A stretch of 64,000 nt of DNA from JAHBTB01 sp964451255 (GTDB lineage Bacteria; Armatimonadota; Fimbriimonadia; Fimbriimonadales; Fimbriimonadaceae): contig CAYVHL010000002.1 of assembly GCA_964451255.1 (NCBI GenBank), forward strand, positions 248,001 to 312,000. The letters are read 5' to 3'. The notes beneath the pieces were generated by a model, which was not told the origin of the DNA, ran no database searches, and saw only the letters and a list, made by a program, of their open reading frames with translations. The position numbers and the translations under genes were made by a program. Numbering within the stretch: the first letter of the stretch is position 1; each line of letters begins with the position of its first letter. Of the stretch, positions 28,578-36,791 are shown piece by piece.

Positions 28578-29953
28578 GCAAGCTGTTCGGCACCGATGGT
28601 GCGCGCGGCGTCGCCAACGGCACTCTGACTCCCGAGACCGTCTTTTCCATCGGCCAGGCAGCCGGCCGACGAATGGCCGACCTGGGCGTGGAGCCGCGGG
28701 TGTGCGTCGGCCGGGACACGCGTCGGAGCGGGCCGATGCTTGGTGCGGCCTTGGCCTCGGGGTTTTGTAGCGCCGGGATCGAGGCGGTTGCGCTAGGTGT
28801 CGTGCCGACGGGGGGCGTGTCCTGGTTGGTCAGGCACGGCGGGTATGGCCTGGGGGCAGTGGTCTCAGCGAGCCATAACCCGGCTCCTGATAATGGAATC
28901 AAGCTGATCCGCGCGGACGGCCGGAAGGTCGACGGCGAATTCGAGGCGTGGATCGAAGCGAATCTGCACGGCGAATTTGGGTCTCGTCCCACGGGCGCCG
29001 AGGTCGGGCGGCTCGTCCAGACAAGGGAAGGAGTCCGTCCCTATGAGGATTGGCTGGTCTCCCTGGTGCCGGAACGGCTGGACGGGATGAAGGTCGTGCT
29101 GGACTGTGCCAACGGCGCCGCCTACGAGGTGGCGCCCGAAGTCTTCCGCCGGTTGGGCGCCGACGTCCGCGTCGTCGGGGCAGAACCCGATGGTGACAAT
29201 ATCAACACCGGCTGCGGCGCGACCAAGCCCGAGACCATCCAGTCCGAGACCAAGGCGTCCGGCGCAGACATAGGCGTCGCCTTTGACGGTGACGCCGACC
29301 GCGCGGTTTTCGCAGATTCTGCGGGCAACCTCGTCAACGGTGATTGGACGATGGCCCTCTGGTGTGCCCACTGGCGGGCGCACGGACAATTGGAGCCGCC
29401 GGTCGTCGTCGGGACGGTCATGAGCAACGGCGGGTTCGCGGCCTGGCTTGCCGAGCGCGGGATCGCCCTTGAAAGGGTCGATGTCGGCGACAAGTACGTC
29501 AGCGCAAAGCTTTTTGAGATCGACGGCCAAGTCGGCGGGGAGCAGAGCGGGCACATCGTCTTCCCTCGGCACGGGCCGACTGGGGACGGTTTGGTGACCG
29601 CCCTTGAACTGGCAAGGGTGCTGAAGAGGGAAGGAAAGGCGTTGGCAGAACTCAGACAAGGGTGCGAGAACTGGCCGCAAGTGCTCGTCAACGTCCAGGT
29701 GGACCGAAAGGAAGGCTGGGAGGCCTCGTCGGCTCTTGTCAAGGCGCGAGAAGGCGCTGAAGAGCTCCTGGGCCGGTCTGGGAGGCTCAATCTGCGGGCG
29801 AGCGGCACGCAACCGATGCTTCGGGTGATGGTCGAGTCCGATGACGTCGCCGCACGCGACCGGGCAGCTGAAATGGTCGTCGACGCCCTGTTGGAAGCCC
29901 AAGGCGGTAAGGTCTACAGCCGGGTGGATTTGACTCATGCTCTGGGCGATTGA
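28574..29953 (+). CDS. glmM: Phosphoglucosamine mutase
   Basis: A 459-residue phosphohexomutase that turns glucosamine 6-phosphate into glucosamine 1-phosphate for peptidoglycan and LPS precursors. KLFGTDGARG starts the chain, the phosphoserine loop is VSASHNPAPDNGIK, the Mg-binding DGDADR is intact, and the sugar-binding GEQSGH and phosphate-binding RASGTQPMLRVM close domains 3 and 4. Length is standard. It is coupled to grpE upstream (ATGA) and its end overlaps coaX by 17 nt, so the three genes are one unit. Confidence 0.95.
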   Translation: MSKLFGTDGARGVANGTLTPETVFSIGQAAGRRMADLGVEPRVCVGRDTRRSGPMLGAALASGFCSAGIEAVALGVVPTGGVSWLVRHGGYGLGAVVSASHNPAPDNGIKLIRADGRKVDGEFEAWIEANLHGEFGSRPTGAEVGRLVQTREGVRPYEDWLVSLVPERLDGMKVVLDCANGAAYEVAPEVFRRLGADVRVVGAEPDGDNINTGCGATKPETIQSETKASGADIGVAFDGDADRAVFADSAGNLVNGDWTMALWCAHWRAHGQLEPPVVVGTVMSNGGFAAWLAERGIALERVDVGDKYVSAKLFEIDGQVGGEQSGHIVFPRHGPTGDGLVTALELARVLKREGKALAELRQGCENWPQVLVNVQVDRKEGWEASSALVKAREGAEELLGRSGRLNLRASGTQPMLRVMVESDDVAARDRAAEMVVDALLEAQGGKVYSRVDLTHALGD

Positions 29954-30713
29954 TGTCGGTAACACTCAGACAATGGTCGGCGTCCATGACGGCGGCAAGT
30001 GGGCCGCCGTCTGGCGCATGGCCACCGACCCCGATCGTACAGAGGACCAGATCGCGGTGGAACTCGAGGGTCTGGCACGGCTCGCCGGAGTCTCCTTCAG
30101 CGCGAACCAAGTGATCATCGCCTCTGTGGTCCCTGCCGTGGACATGGCCTGGACGTACTTTGCCCAAAAGTACTTTGCTCTCGCGGCTACCTTTCTGAGG
30201 TCCGGAGACCAGGTCGGGCTTCCGGTCACCTATGACCCCCCGCACGCTGTCGGCGCGGATCGCATCGCCAACGCACTGGCTGCCCTACACAGGTGGGATC
30301 CGCCATTGGTGGTCGTCGACTTCGGCACGGCCACCACTCTTGACTGCGTGGACGCCAGCGGCACCTATGTGGGTGGTGTGATCCTCCCTGGGTTGGTGGT
30401 GTCCCTGGAGTCTTTGGTTTCTCGCACGGCAAAGCTGCCGTCTGTGAGCCTTGATGCGCCAGAGAAGGCGGTCGGATCTCGGACGGGCGAAAGCATCCAG
30501 TCTGGCTTGATGTTCGGCTATGCGGACGCGGTGGATGGCCTGGTTCGCCGCGTCAAGGCGGAACTGGGCCAGTGCAAGGTAGTCAGTACTGGCGGGCTGG
30601 GCGAGAAGTTCGTCGGGTTATGTAAGGAGATCGAGGCCCACGAGCCCGAATTGACCCTTGACGGCTTACGAATCGCGATCGGACTGGTCAGCCCAGGCTC
30701 GCCTTCAGTCTAG
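29937..30713 (+). CDS. coaX: Type III pantothenate kinase
   Basis: A 258-residue CoaX, which phosphorylates pantothenate in the first step of coenzyme A synthesis. AIDVGNTQT (residues 4-12) is the phosphate loop, GADRIANALAALH the substrate and K+ site, and VVDFGTATTLDC the adenosine-side motif; STGGLGEKF lies near the end. Start ATG 29937 lies inside the glmM 3' end. The 3' end overlaps the convergent HhH-like gene by 26 nt. Confidence 0.95.
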   Translation: MLWAIDVGNTQTMVGVHDGGKWAAVWRMATDPDRTEDQIAVELEGLARLAGVSFSANQVIIASVVPAVDMAWTYFAQKYFALAATFLRSGDQVGLPVTYDPPHAVGADRIANALAALHRWDPPLVVVDFGTATTLDCVDASGTYVGGVILPGLVVSLESLVSRTAKLPSVSLDAPEKAVGSRTGESIQSGLMFGYADAVDGLVRRVKAELGQCKVVSTGGLGEKFVGLCKEIEAHEPELTLDGLRIAIGLVSPGSPSV

Positions 30714-31533
30714 AGATCTCTGCGTCAAACCGCTCGACTTCTCGAACCGTCTTCTGGCCGAAGTAGGTGCAACCCATGTTGAAAAGAACTCCGCTGACCC
30801 CGGCGCGACGACAATACTTGTTGACTTTTCCAGCGATCACCCAGTCTGCGGCGTGATCCATCCCGTCTTCAGGTACGACCTCACGGACGATGAGTCGCAA
30901 CCAGCGGTCGACCGGCTGGATGTGGATCCTTTCAACCGCCTCGATTTTGTCCTCGATCTCGTACAGATAGACCACGTCGCGAACAAATGTCGAGGTTCCT
31001 TTAGGGCCGAGGCCACGGATATCGACGATCCGCATGAATTGAGCTTCGATCTTTCGCTCCGTTTCAGCGCCGCGAACTATCCATGTGGCGATCGATTGGC
31101 CGCCCAATTCCGCCGCTAGTTCAAAGAGGCCCTGGACGACCCCTCTGTCTTGGGTCTCGTTACAATTCGCCCCCTCGGCGGCGAGCGCCTCTTGGAAACG
31201 ATGCCAAATCTCGCTTCCTGGCCGACCAAAGACCTTTTCTCCGTGCTCGGCGGTCATTTGCTGCAAGGCTGTGACGCCCGCCGTGCTGAGGTCGCCGCGC
31301 GCCTTTCCTCGGCGGGCGAACGCATAGTGACTGTAGAGCGTTCGAAGGCAAGCTACTGGGTCGGCGAGACCGGCGCAGACTGCCGCTTGGTCATCACGCG
31401 GCACACCCAGTGGCCTTGCGACATGCGGAAGCAGGAAATCCCGTACGTATTGGCCGCCGAACGTCTCGGACATGGCCCCGATCAATTTGCGGGCGAGCGG
31501 CTCTAATTCGGGTGTCGTGGTTCGAGTTGTCAT
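30688..31533 (-). CDS. Protein with helix-hairpin-helix/glycosylase-like region
   Basis: A 281-residue soluble protein I cannot place firmly. Residues about 172-178 read IRGLGPK followed by GTSTFVRDVVYLYE and then IQPVDRWLRL at about 205-214. This follows the hairpin-Gly-x-Gly-Pro-Lys, helix, PVD-R pattern of HhH-GPD DNA glycosylases. The Lys may be the catalytic or a structural residue. Two cysteines lie near the C-terminus (KYCRR and MGCTYFG). A DNA-repair role is inference. It is last in the minus-strand run 30688-36033, separated by 42 nt from the caspase-fold gene. ATG 31533 is preferred over a TTG at 31554. Confidence 0.55.
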   Translation of the reverse strand: MTTRTTTPELEPLARKLIGAMSETFGGQYVRDFLLPHVARPLGVPRDDQAAVCAGLADPVACLRTLYSHYAFARRGKARGDLSTAGVTALQQMTAEHGEKVFGRPGSEIWHRFQEALAAEGANCNETQDRGVVQGLFELAAELGGQSIATWIVRGAETERKIEAQFMRIVDIRGLGPKGTSTFVRDVVYLYEIEDKIEAVERIHIQPVDRWLRLIVREVVPEDGMDHAADWVIAGKVNKYCRRAGVSGVLFNMGCTYFGQKTVREVERFDAEISRLKASLG

Positions 31534-31575
31534 TCTGCAAACAGCCGCCAACAAAGCGTGGTGGCGGCCATGCGA

Positions 31576-32979
31576 TCAGAACGGCTCGTCGGACGCCATG
31601 TTTGACAAGACGGGCAATGTAGGAGTCTGCTCACTGCCACCGCCAGTACCAGTCAATCCGCCTCGGCGCATATTATAAAACACTTGCCATGCGAATTCAA
31701 ACAGCGGCACTTCGTTCGTATGGAATTGGCCCAGTACGTCGGTGAAGGCCTTCGTGAAGACGCCGGTCACGGACTTGCCGTTGGTCGATGCAGTCACGCT
31801 TGTGCCGACCAAGGTCGACTCCATTTGGGAGATCATGCCGACACGCGGAACCTCGGTGCCGAAGGCGTTGCCGTCGTGGTGCACCCGGTTTACCTGGAAG
31901 AAGGAGAAGATCCTTGCTCCCCGGGCCATGAACACACGGAAGAGATCTACTTTGCCGATCATCTCGGACGTGTCGTTAGGAGAGGAGGCGTTGACTCCTG
32001 ACAGATAGTCCTTGCCATCGACGTTGCTTGCGGCGCCGGTGAAATAGATCAGCACTTTGCCGTATTCGGGCACTCTGGACGCCAGTTCCTTGGCAGCTTG
32101 GTTGATTTGTTCGGCCGAAACATTGGTCAACAGCACAACGTTGGCCGCCGGGTAACCAGCGTCGCTGATCAGCTTGTCCTTGACCAACTGGGCGTCGTTT
32201 GCGGCGAAATCGAGCTTCGGGTCGTCGAACTTAGATTCCGAATTGCCAATGACAAGGGCGAATTTCTCGGGCTTCGGCACGACCGCCTCGCCGGACTCGG
32301 CCACGATGTCATTGATGTTGTTGTATTCGCCAGCCTTGACGTAGTAGAAGGTCGAGTTGCCCTTGACCCCTTTGACTTTGGAGCCGCTGACCTTGGTTGG
32401 CTTGACTTCCCTTGGTTGGGGAGCCTGAGTCTTGGTGGGCTCGGCACCCGAGGCCTCCATATCTTGTGAGGCGACGAAGCTGTTGTCGACGTGGAACTTT
32501 GCGGCGCTCATCATGCCGGCGGCCTTCTGAGATGCCATTTCCGCGCCTTCGACTCCCAAATCTCCTAACTTAGAGTAGGCAGACTTCAAGACAAGGATGA
32601 TCTCTCGGCTGACTTGTCCCTTGTTGACGAGCGCCTCGCCTTCTTGGGTCGCGACCGAGAGGAGCCGGATGGACTCGCTTTTGTCCGTTGCTGCCAGCCC
32701 CATCTTATAGACGCTGTAAGCGGCGCCGAAATTTGGCGAATAGAGGGAGCCGTTCCGCCACGTCTTGCGCTCCAGCAACGATCCGCCCAAGCTGGTGGGC
32801 CGGTCGGAGTCATCGGCCCGACTGGTGGCCGCTTCCTTGAATGCGTCTCTGGCGTCAGACCACTGGCCCGCGTTGGCGGCGGCGACAGCTTTGTCATAGG
32901 CGTCCGACCAAGCTTGTGCGTGGACAAACGCCGCGGCAACGAAGACCGCCGTCGTCAATATCAGTTTCATCGTCTTCAT
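31576..32979 (-). CDS. Secreted caspase-fold (C14-like) protein lacking catalytic His and Cys
   Basis: A 467-residue exported protein with signal peptide 1-22 (ending VHAQA). Residues about 25-165 are helical and repeat-like. The C-terminal domain (about 238-440) follows the caspase/metacaspase pattern: FALVIGNSES, then AANDAQLVKDKLISDAGYP, a VVLLTN strand, and LIYFTGAAS where active caspases have YFSGHG. At the second position SFFQVNR replaces the usual D-x-C-x-SG. Both catalytic residues are therefore absent, and it is probably a binding or regulatory pseudo-enzyme. It directly follows the PorV-like barrel gene. A GTG at 32997 overlapping the previous stop (GTGA) is an alternative start. 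Confidence 0.7.
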   Translation of the reverse strand: MKTMKLILTTAVFVAAAFVHAQAWSDAYDKAVAAANAGQWSDARDAFKEAATSRADDSDRPTSLGGSLLERKTWRNGSLYSPNFGAAYSVYKMGLAATDKSESIRLLSVATQEGEALVNKGQVSREIILVLKSAYSKLGDLGVEGAEMASQKAAGMMSAAKFHVDNSFVASQDMEASGAEPTKTQAPQPREVKPTKVSGSKVKGVKGNSTFYYVKAGEYNNINDIVAESGEAVVPKPEKFALVIGNSESKFDDPKLDFAANDAQLVKDKLISDAGYPAANVVLLTNVSAEQINQAAKELASRVPEYGKVLIYFTGAASNVDGKDYLSGVNASSPNDTSEMIGKVDLFRVFMARGARIFSFFQVNRVHHDGNAFGTEVPRVGMISQMESTLVGTSVTASTNGKSVTGVFTKAFTDVLGQFHTNEVPLFEFAWQVFYNMRRGGLTGTGGGSEQTPTLPVLSNMASDEPF

Positions 32980-32993
32980 GCGTGTTGTCCGTA

Positions 32994-34136
32994 TCACTTG
33001 GATTTGCCGGGCCTGTAGGTCACGCCAAGCGCGAGGTCGTAAGGAGCGCTGCCGGTTCCTGTGACCTTTGCCACGCTGAGATCGACCGAGAACGGGCCAT
33101 TGTCTGGTCGGTACCCGATTCCAAAAGTGATCGCGTTCCGATCAGAAAAACCTGTCCCGCCGCTTGGCACATGGGCATAACCGAGTCGGATAGGAATCCT
33201 GGCGTTGAACCGGAACAGGTTGTACTCCAGTCCACCGCCGAAGCCCCAAGAGTTCCGTCGTTCCAGCACCCCGCTCGTGTCACCACCAAAGTAATAGTCG
33301 GTGCCTAAAGCCCAAGCGAAGAAGTCTTGTCGGCCCACCAGATCGTATCGCCCTGCCATTCCGACAGAGAGTTTGCCGGGCAGACGGGAGAGGTAGCTGT
33401 CCGTGTCGGAGCTACCGTGCAGGGAAATCGGTGTGCGCACGCTTGCGCCGACGGTGTAGTTCTCGTCCGCCGCTGGTCGCGTCTGCACGCCGACCACCGC
33501 CCCCACGCCGTAGCTGTTGCCACTAGCGGAGTTGTTCACCGTGCCGACGTTTGTGGCGCCGTTGAATAGGTCGTACCTTTGGGAACCGCTGATATATTGG
33601 TCGGCGATGATCAGGCCATATCCAAAGTTCGTCCGCTTTGTGGCCTGGCCGTACGAGAACGTGAACATGTCGGTCCTCGCCTTGGTCACCTCTTGGAGGT
33701 TTCGAACCGTCAAGGAGCCGTTAGTCAGGTTGTCACCGGTCGTGACGTTGTCGACATAGCCAGAGATTGTCCAAGAAAACCCGAAGGTGCCGTTCTTGAC
33801 CGGCAGGACATAACCTAAGTGGGAGAGGCTCTGCCGACCGAGGGACGCGCTGGTGTCGTTCGTCCGGTTGACAAAACTCTGCGTGACCTTGACGGTGCTG
33901 TCCGGCAGGTTCCGGAAGTCCAATTGGAACTCCGACTCACGCAGGTAGGCCAGCGTGGCCGGGTTGTTCAGGGCCGACCGCGTGTCGCTGTCGGTAACAG
34001 CGGATCCTCCGCCCAGGGCCATTGATCGACCGCCTGCGTCAAAGGCGTTCAATAGGTCAGGGATCTGGGCTTGAACCACGACCCCCAGTGCGGTGGCCAT
34101 CAGTGTCCATCCAAGCCGTTGCTTCCTTGCGCTCAC
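32994..34136 (-). CDS. PorV/FadL-like outer-membrane beta-barrel
   Basis: A 380-residue protein with a signal peptide (to about residue 23, VQAQ) and an N-terminal segment AFDAGGRSMALGGGSAVTDSDTRSALNNPATLAYL, in which the Gly-rich turn and NPA-LA are the hallmark of PorV/UPF0164/FadL-type barrels. Alternating aromatic beta strands fill the rest, and it ends in a short basic tail. PorV of the type IX system is a shuttle partner for the C25 protease PorU; other members are porins. Here its neighbours are an Ig-like secreted protein and a caspase-fold protein. The GTG start has AGGAG 9 nt upstream. Confidence 0.8.
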   Translation of the reverse strand: MSARKQRLGWTLMATALGVVVQAQIPDLLNAFDAGGRSMALGGGSAVTDSDTRSALNNPATLAYLRESEFQLDFRNLPDSTVKVTQSFVNRTNDTSASLGRQSLSHLGYVLPVKNGTFGFSWTISGYVDNVTTGDNLTNGSLTVRNLQEVTKARTDMFTFSYGQATKRTNFGYGLIIADQYISGSQRYDLFNGATNVGTVNNSASGNSYGVGAVVGVQTRPAADENYTVGASVRTPISLHGSSDTDSYLSRLPGKLSVGMAGRYDLVGRQDFFAWALGTDYYFGGDTSGVLERRNSWGFGGGLEYNLFRFNARIPIRLGYAHVPSGGTGFSDRNAITFGIGYRPDNGPFSVDLSVAKVTGTGSAPYDLALGVTYRPGKSK

Positions 34137-34168
34137 TCAGTAGTTCTCCTTATTAGTTTCCGGACGAT

Positions 34169-35194
34169 TCAAAGGTGCCAGTTGATGCTGGGACCCGTAC
34201 CCTTGTCAGATTTTCGGACGAAAAGTCTCGATCCTCTGTTGACCAGGACTGTTTGTGCCGTGCCGACGTTGCCCGCACGGTCGACGGCGGTGCACCGGAT
34301 CTTGAACGAGTCGGGCAGTTCGCGCGTAGCGCGCAGTCGTCCGCTCCAGATCGTGCTGTTGCCGTTTGAAGTCACCGAACTGCGTGCCACCCGTCCGATC
34401 ACGACGTTGTTCATGTCGGTTATCTCAGCGACCAGCGCGTATTTATCGACAGAACCCGTGAACTGGTCGGTGGCGGTGAACACCACGGGGATGTTCGAGC
34501 CGGCCCGGAAGGTCTCCCCGTCGCGCGGCGAGTTGATCGCGATGGACGGCGGCAAGCGGTCGATGGTCAATGTGATGTCCTTCGACGCAGAGTTACTGGC
34601 CTTGTCCGTGGCCTTGATGTTCAAGCTCTGCTGGCCGTCATGTGTGAATCCTGAAGTGTCCCAGAGGACGCTAAGGGAGTTGGTCGAACCCGTGTTGTTG
34701 GGGATGTCTGCGCTGCCAACTTGGACGCGCCATTCCTTCATGTTCGCCTCCTGGAAGTCGGCGGTGATCGGGACTATGCCCTTCACAAAACTACCACTTA
34801 TGGGGTTGAAGTTCAGAAACTTCGGCGCCTCAAGGTCCACGGTCAAGTTGAGCAACGGCGGGGTGTTGTAGGTGTTGCCCGGTTCCGTCGCCGTGACGCC
34901 AAGGGTGTAGGCTCCCTGCGGCAGGCTCAGGTTGAAGTTCAGGGTCAAGTTACCGCTAATCTCGCCGTTCACGGGCGGCGTGAAGTCCTTTTGAACGGTG
35001 ACGTTGATCGCTGGGTCGGTGACCGACGTCGCCGTGGCCTTCACTGTCACCTTGGCCGACGAGCCGGTGATGTTGAAACTAACGGTGTTGTTTTGGCCAA
35101 GGAAGTCTCCGTCGCTGGGTGAAGAGACTGTGATTGTCCCTGCGTAAGCGGCGCCGACCGTGGCAATTGCCAATAGAGTTGTCCAGAACCTCAT
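34169..35194 (-). CDS. Secreted Ig-like multi-domain protein
   Basis: A 341-residue exported protein with signal peptide 1-18 (MRFWTTLLAIATVGAAYA). It consists of about three Ig/cadherin-like beta sandwiches of around 100 residues: 20-120, 125-215 and 220-320, with recurring motifs such as ITVSSPSDGDFL and IAINSPRDGETF at domain starts and KATDKASNSASKDITLTID at a domain end. No enzyme domain is seen. The C-terminal tail is short and basic. The ATG overlaps the HAD stop (ATGA). It precedes the PorV-like gene by 32 nt and may be its cargo or partner. Confidence 0.7.
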   Translation of the reverse strand: MRFWTTLLAIATVGAAYAGTITVSSPSDGDFLGQNNTVSFNITGSSAKVTVKATATSVTDPAINVTVQKDFTPPVNGEISGNLTLNFNLSLPQGAYTLGVTATEPGNTYNTPPLLNLTVDLEAPKFLNFNPISGSFVKGIVPITADFQEANMKEWRVQVGSADIPNNTGSTNSLSVLWDTSGFTHDGQQSLNIKATDKASNSASKDITLTIDRLPPSIAINSPRDGETFRAGSNIPVVFTATDQFTGSVDKYALVAEITDMNNVVIGRVARSSVTSNGNSTIWSGRLRATRELPDSFKIRCTAVDRAGNVGTAQTVLVNRGSRLFVRKSDKGTGPSINWHL

Positions 35195-36033
35195 GTCCTA
35201 ACCTCTGAAAGCGAAGTATACCCACCATCGGTACCGTCCGGTTGAAGGGCCATACGAACGAACTCCGCGACGCCGCCAGACTCGTTGGATCCGACCACGA
35301 TGTCGGCCACTGCCTTCACGGTCTCGCTCCCGTTGGCGACGACGCCGCCGAGGCCCGCCCACTCCACCATTTCCAGGTCGTTGTCCCAGTCGCCGATGGC
35401 TGCGACATCTTCCCGTTTGAACCCGTATTTCGCGGCGACGGCCTTGAGGCCCTCGGCCTTGGTGATCCCGCAGGGAAGGAACTCAAGGTAGTCTGGCTCA
35501 CTGACGACGACAGTCACGCCCTCGGCTGCCATGGTCGGAAGCAACCGATCTCGGTGCACCTGGATCGACACCGGGCTGTCGATGAAGAGGAGCTTGGTCG
35601 GCACATGACCTGCCAATGCGGTCATGCTTGCGACTTCGAGTTCTGACTTCACCCGCGAACGGTAGACCTCGAACCAGGGCCCTGCGCCGCTAGTGATCAC
35701 TCTTCCCTTGACATAGGCGTTGACGTGGAGGCCGTGTTCGGACGCGTATGCCAACAAGGCGTCCCGGGAGGCCGGCGAGAGCCGAAGGTCGTGGATCTCC
35801 CGGAGGTCTTGGTCGACGACGTAGGCGCCGTTGCAACTGACGATCGGACCAGGCACGCCCAACTTCTCGGCATAGGGCAACATAGTGTTCAGCGCCCTAC
35901 CACTGGCCAGGCAAACCACGACGCCTTTGGCATGCGCCTCGCGCAACGCCGCGGCGGACGCAGGGTGCATCTCCCGACCGCCGTCAAGCAAGGTTCCGTC
36001 AAGGTCGGTGGCGATCAGGCGAACCGGTGGCAT
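35191..36033 (-). CDS. HAD-superfamily phosphatase, Cof type
   Basis: A 280-residue HAD hydrolase of the Cof/IIB class, usually acting on sugar phosphates or other small phosphorylated metabolites. Motif I is ATDLDGTLLD (residues 8-17, nucleophile Asp), motif II is CLASGR, motif III Lys is in GITKAEGL and motif IV is GDWDNDLEMV. A cap domain lies between motifs II and III. The product cannot be narrowed to a substrate. It is the first gene of the minus-strand run and is divergent from cheW. Confidence 0.9.
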   Translation of the reverse strand: MPPVRLIATDLDGTLLDGGREMHPASAAALREAHAKGVVVCLASGRALNTMLPYAEKLGVPGPIVSCNGAYVVDQDLREIHDLRLSPASRDALLAYASEHGLHVNAYVKGRVITSGAGPWFEVYRSRVKSELEVASMTALAGHVPTKLLFIDSPVSIQVHRDRLLPTMAAEGVTVVVSEPDYLEFLPCGITKAEGLKAVAAKYGFKREDVAAIGDWDNDLEMVEWAGLGGVVANGSETVKAVADIVVGSNESGGVAEFVRMALQPDGTDGGYTSLSEVRT

Positions 36034-36104
36034 GCACGAGTGGATACCACTTCGTGACCTTGGCCTTCGGGAACCGATGAAGTTGCTGGTCTCTGAGGCC
36101 GATC

Positions 36105-36569
36105 ATGAGGCCTATGAGACCGACACGCGACGATGGGTCGTCGGTAGGGAAGCTGGGCCAACCCACCGTGGTCTTCAGGTTGGCCGAAGCAAGATATGGG
36201 ATTGATTGTCGCCATGTGGACGAAGTCGTCCGCGTCGGTGGCGCGACGGTCTGCGACACACAGGGGCTAGATCGGGGGCACGTCGATATCCGCGGCGAGT
36301 CTGTTCCCGTGGTCGACCTCCGTGCCAGGTTGAACATTACGGGAGCGACCGGGACGCCGAACTCTCTCATCATCGTCGTCCTAGGCGAAGGACGAAGGGT
36401 CGGTATTGTGGTCGATGCCGTCACCGAGGTCACACAGATCCAACCTGACGACGTCGACGAGTCGTTTGCGCTGATAGACGGGCGCCACGTCGGATATACG
36501 CGGGGTCTGGCCACGAGAAACGGGAGCCCCATAACCCTGTTGGACCTTGACAAGGCTCTCGTTGGCTGA
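36105..36569 (+). CDS. CheW-like chemotaxis adaptor
   Basis: A 154-residue single CheW domain, the SH3-like coupling protein that links chemoreceptors to CheA. The fold is shown by VVFRLAEARYGIDCRHVDEVVR, then GHVDIRGESVPVVDLRARL and VGIVVDAVTEV. The first 20 residues are extra to the usual domain and could be removed by a later start. It stands 222 nt upstream of the HDOD gene and near fliD, so it may belong to a motility/chemosensory locus. No receptor or cheA is in the window. Confidence 0.85.
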   Translation: MRPMRPTRDDGSSVGKLGQPTVVFRLAEARYGIDCRHVDEVVRVGGATVCDTQGLDRGHVDIRGESVPVVDLRARLNITGATGTPNSLIIVVLGEGRRVGIVVDAVTEVTQIQPDDVDESFALIDGRHVGYTRGLATRNGSPITLLDLDKALVG

Positions 36570-36660
36570 AGGCCAATCCTGGAACCAAACGGAAATAGGA
36601 ATCAGATGTCGAAAAGACCCTGTTCCCAACCGCAAAATCCACCGACTGCATTAGGGAGCA

Positions 36661-36690
36661 ATCTCACGGGGAAAGCCCTTCTCCTGAGAT
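36661..36690 (+). other. Hairpin in HDOD leader
   Basis: ATCTCA (36661-36666) pairs with TGAGAT (36685-36690), with a partly paired interior GGGA/TCTC. It lies in the 222-nt gap before the HDOD gene, between it and cheW. It could be the cheW terminator or a structured leader. It does not match the c-di-GMP riboswitch consensus. Confidence 0.35.
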
Positions 36691-36791
36691 CCGCGAACGT
36701 TCGATCAGGTCTTGCTGGAGAGCCTGGGTGCTGTCCAAGAGAGGAGCCCTTCGGACTGGAGCGCGGGGCATTTATTTAGCGGATAAGCACA

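Noticed and set aside
36570..36791. c-di-GMP (GEMM) riboswitch upstream of HDOD
   Set aside because: The conserved GCAAAGCC and tetraloop-receptor segments are missing. Only a simple hairpin is seen.
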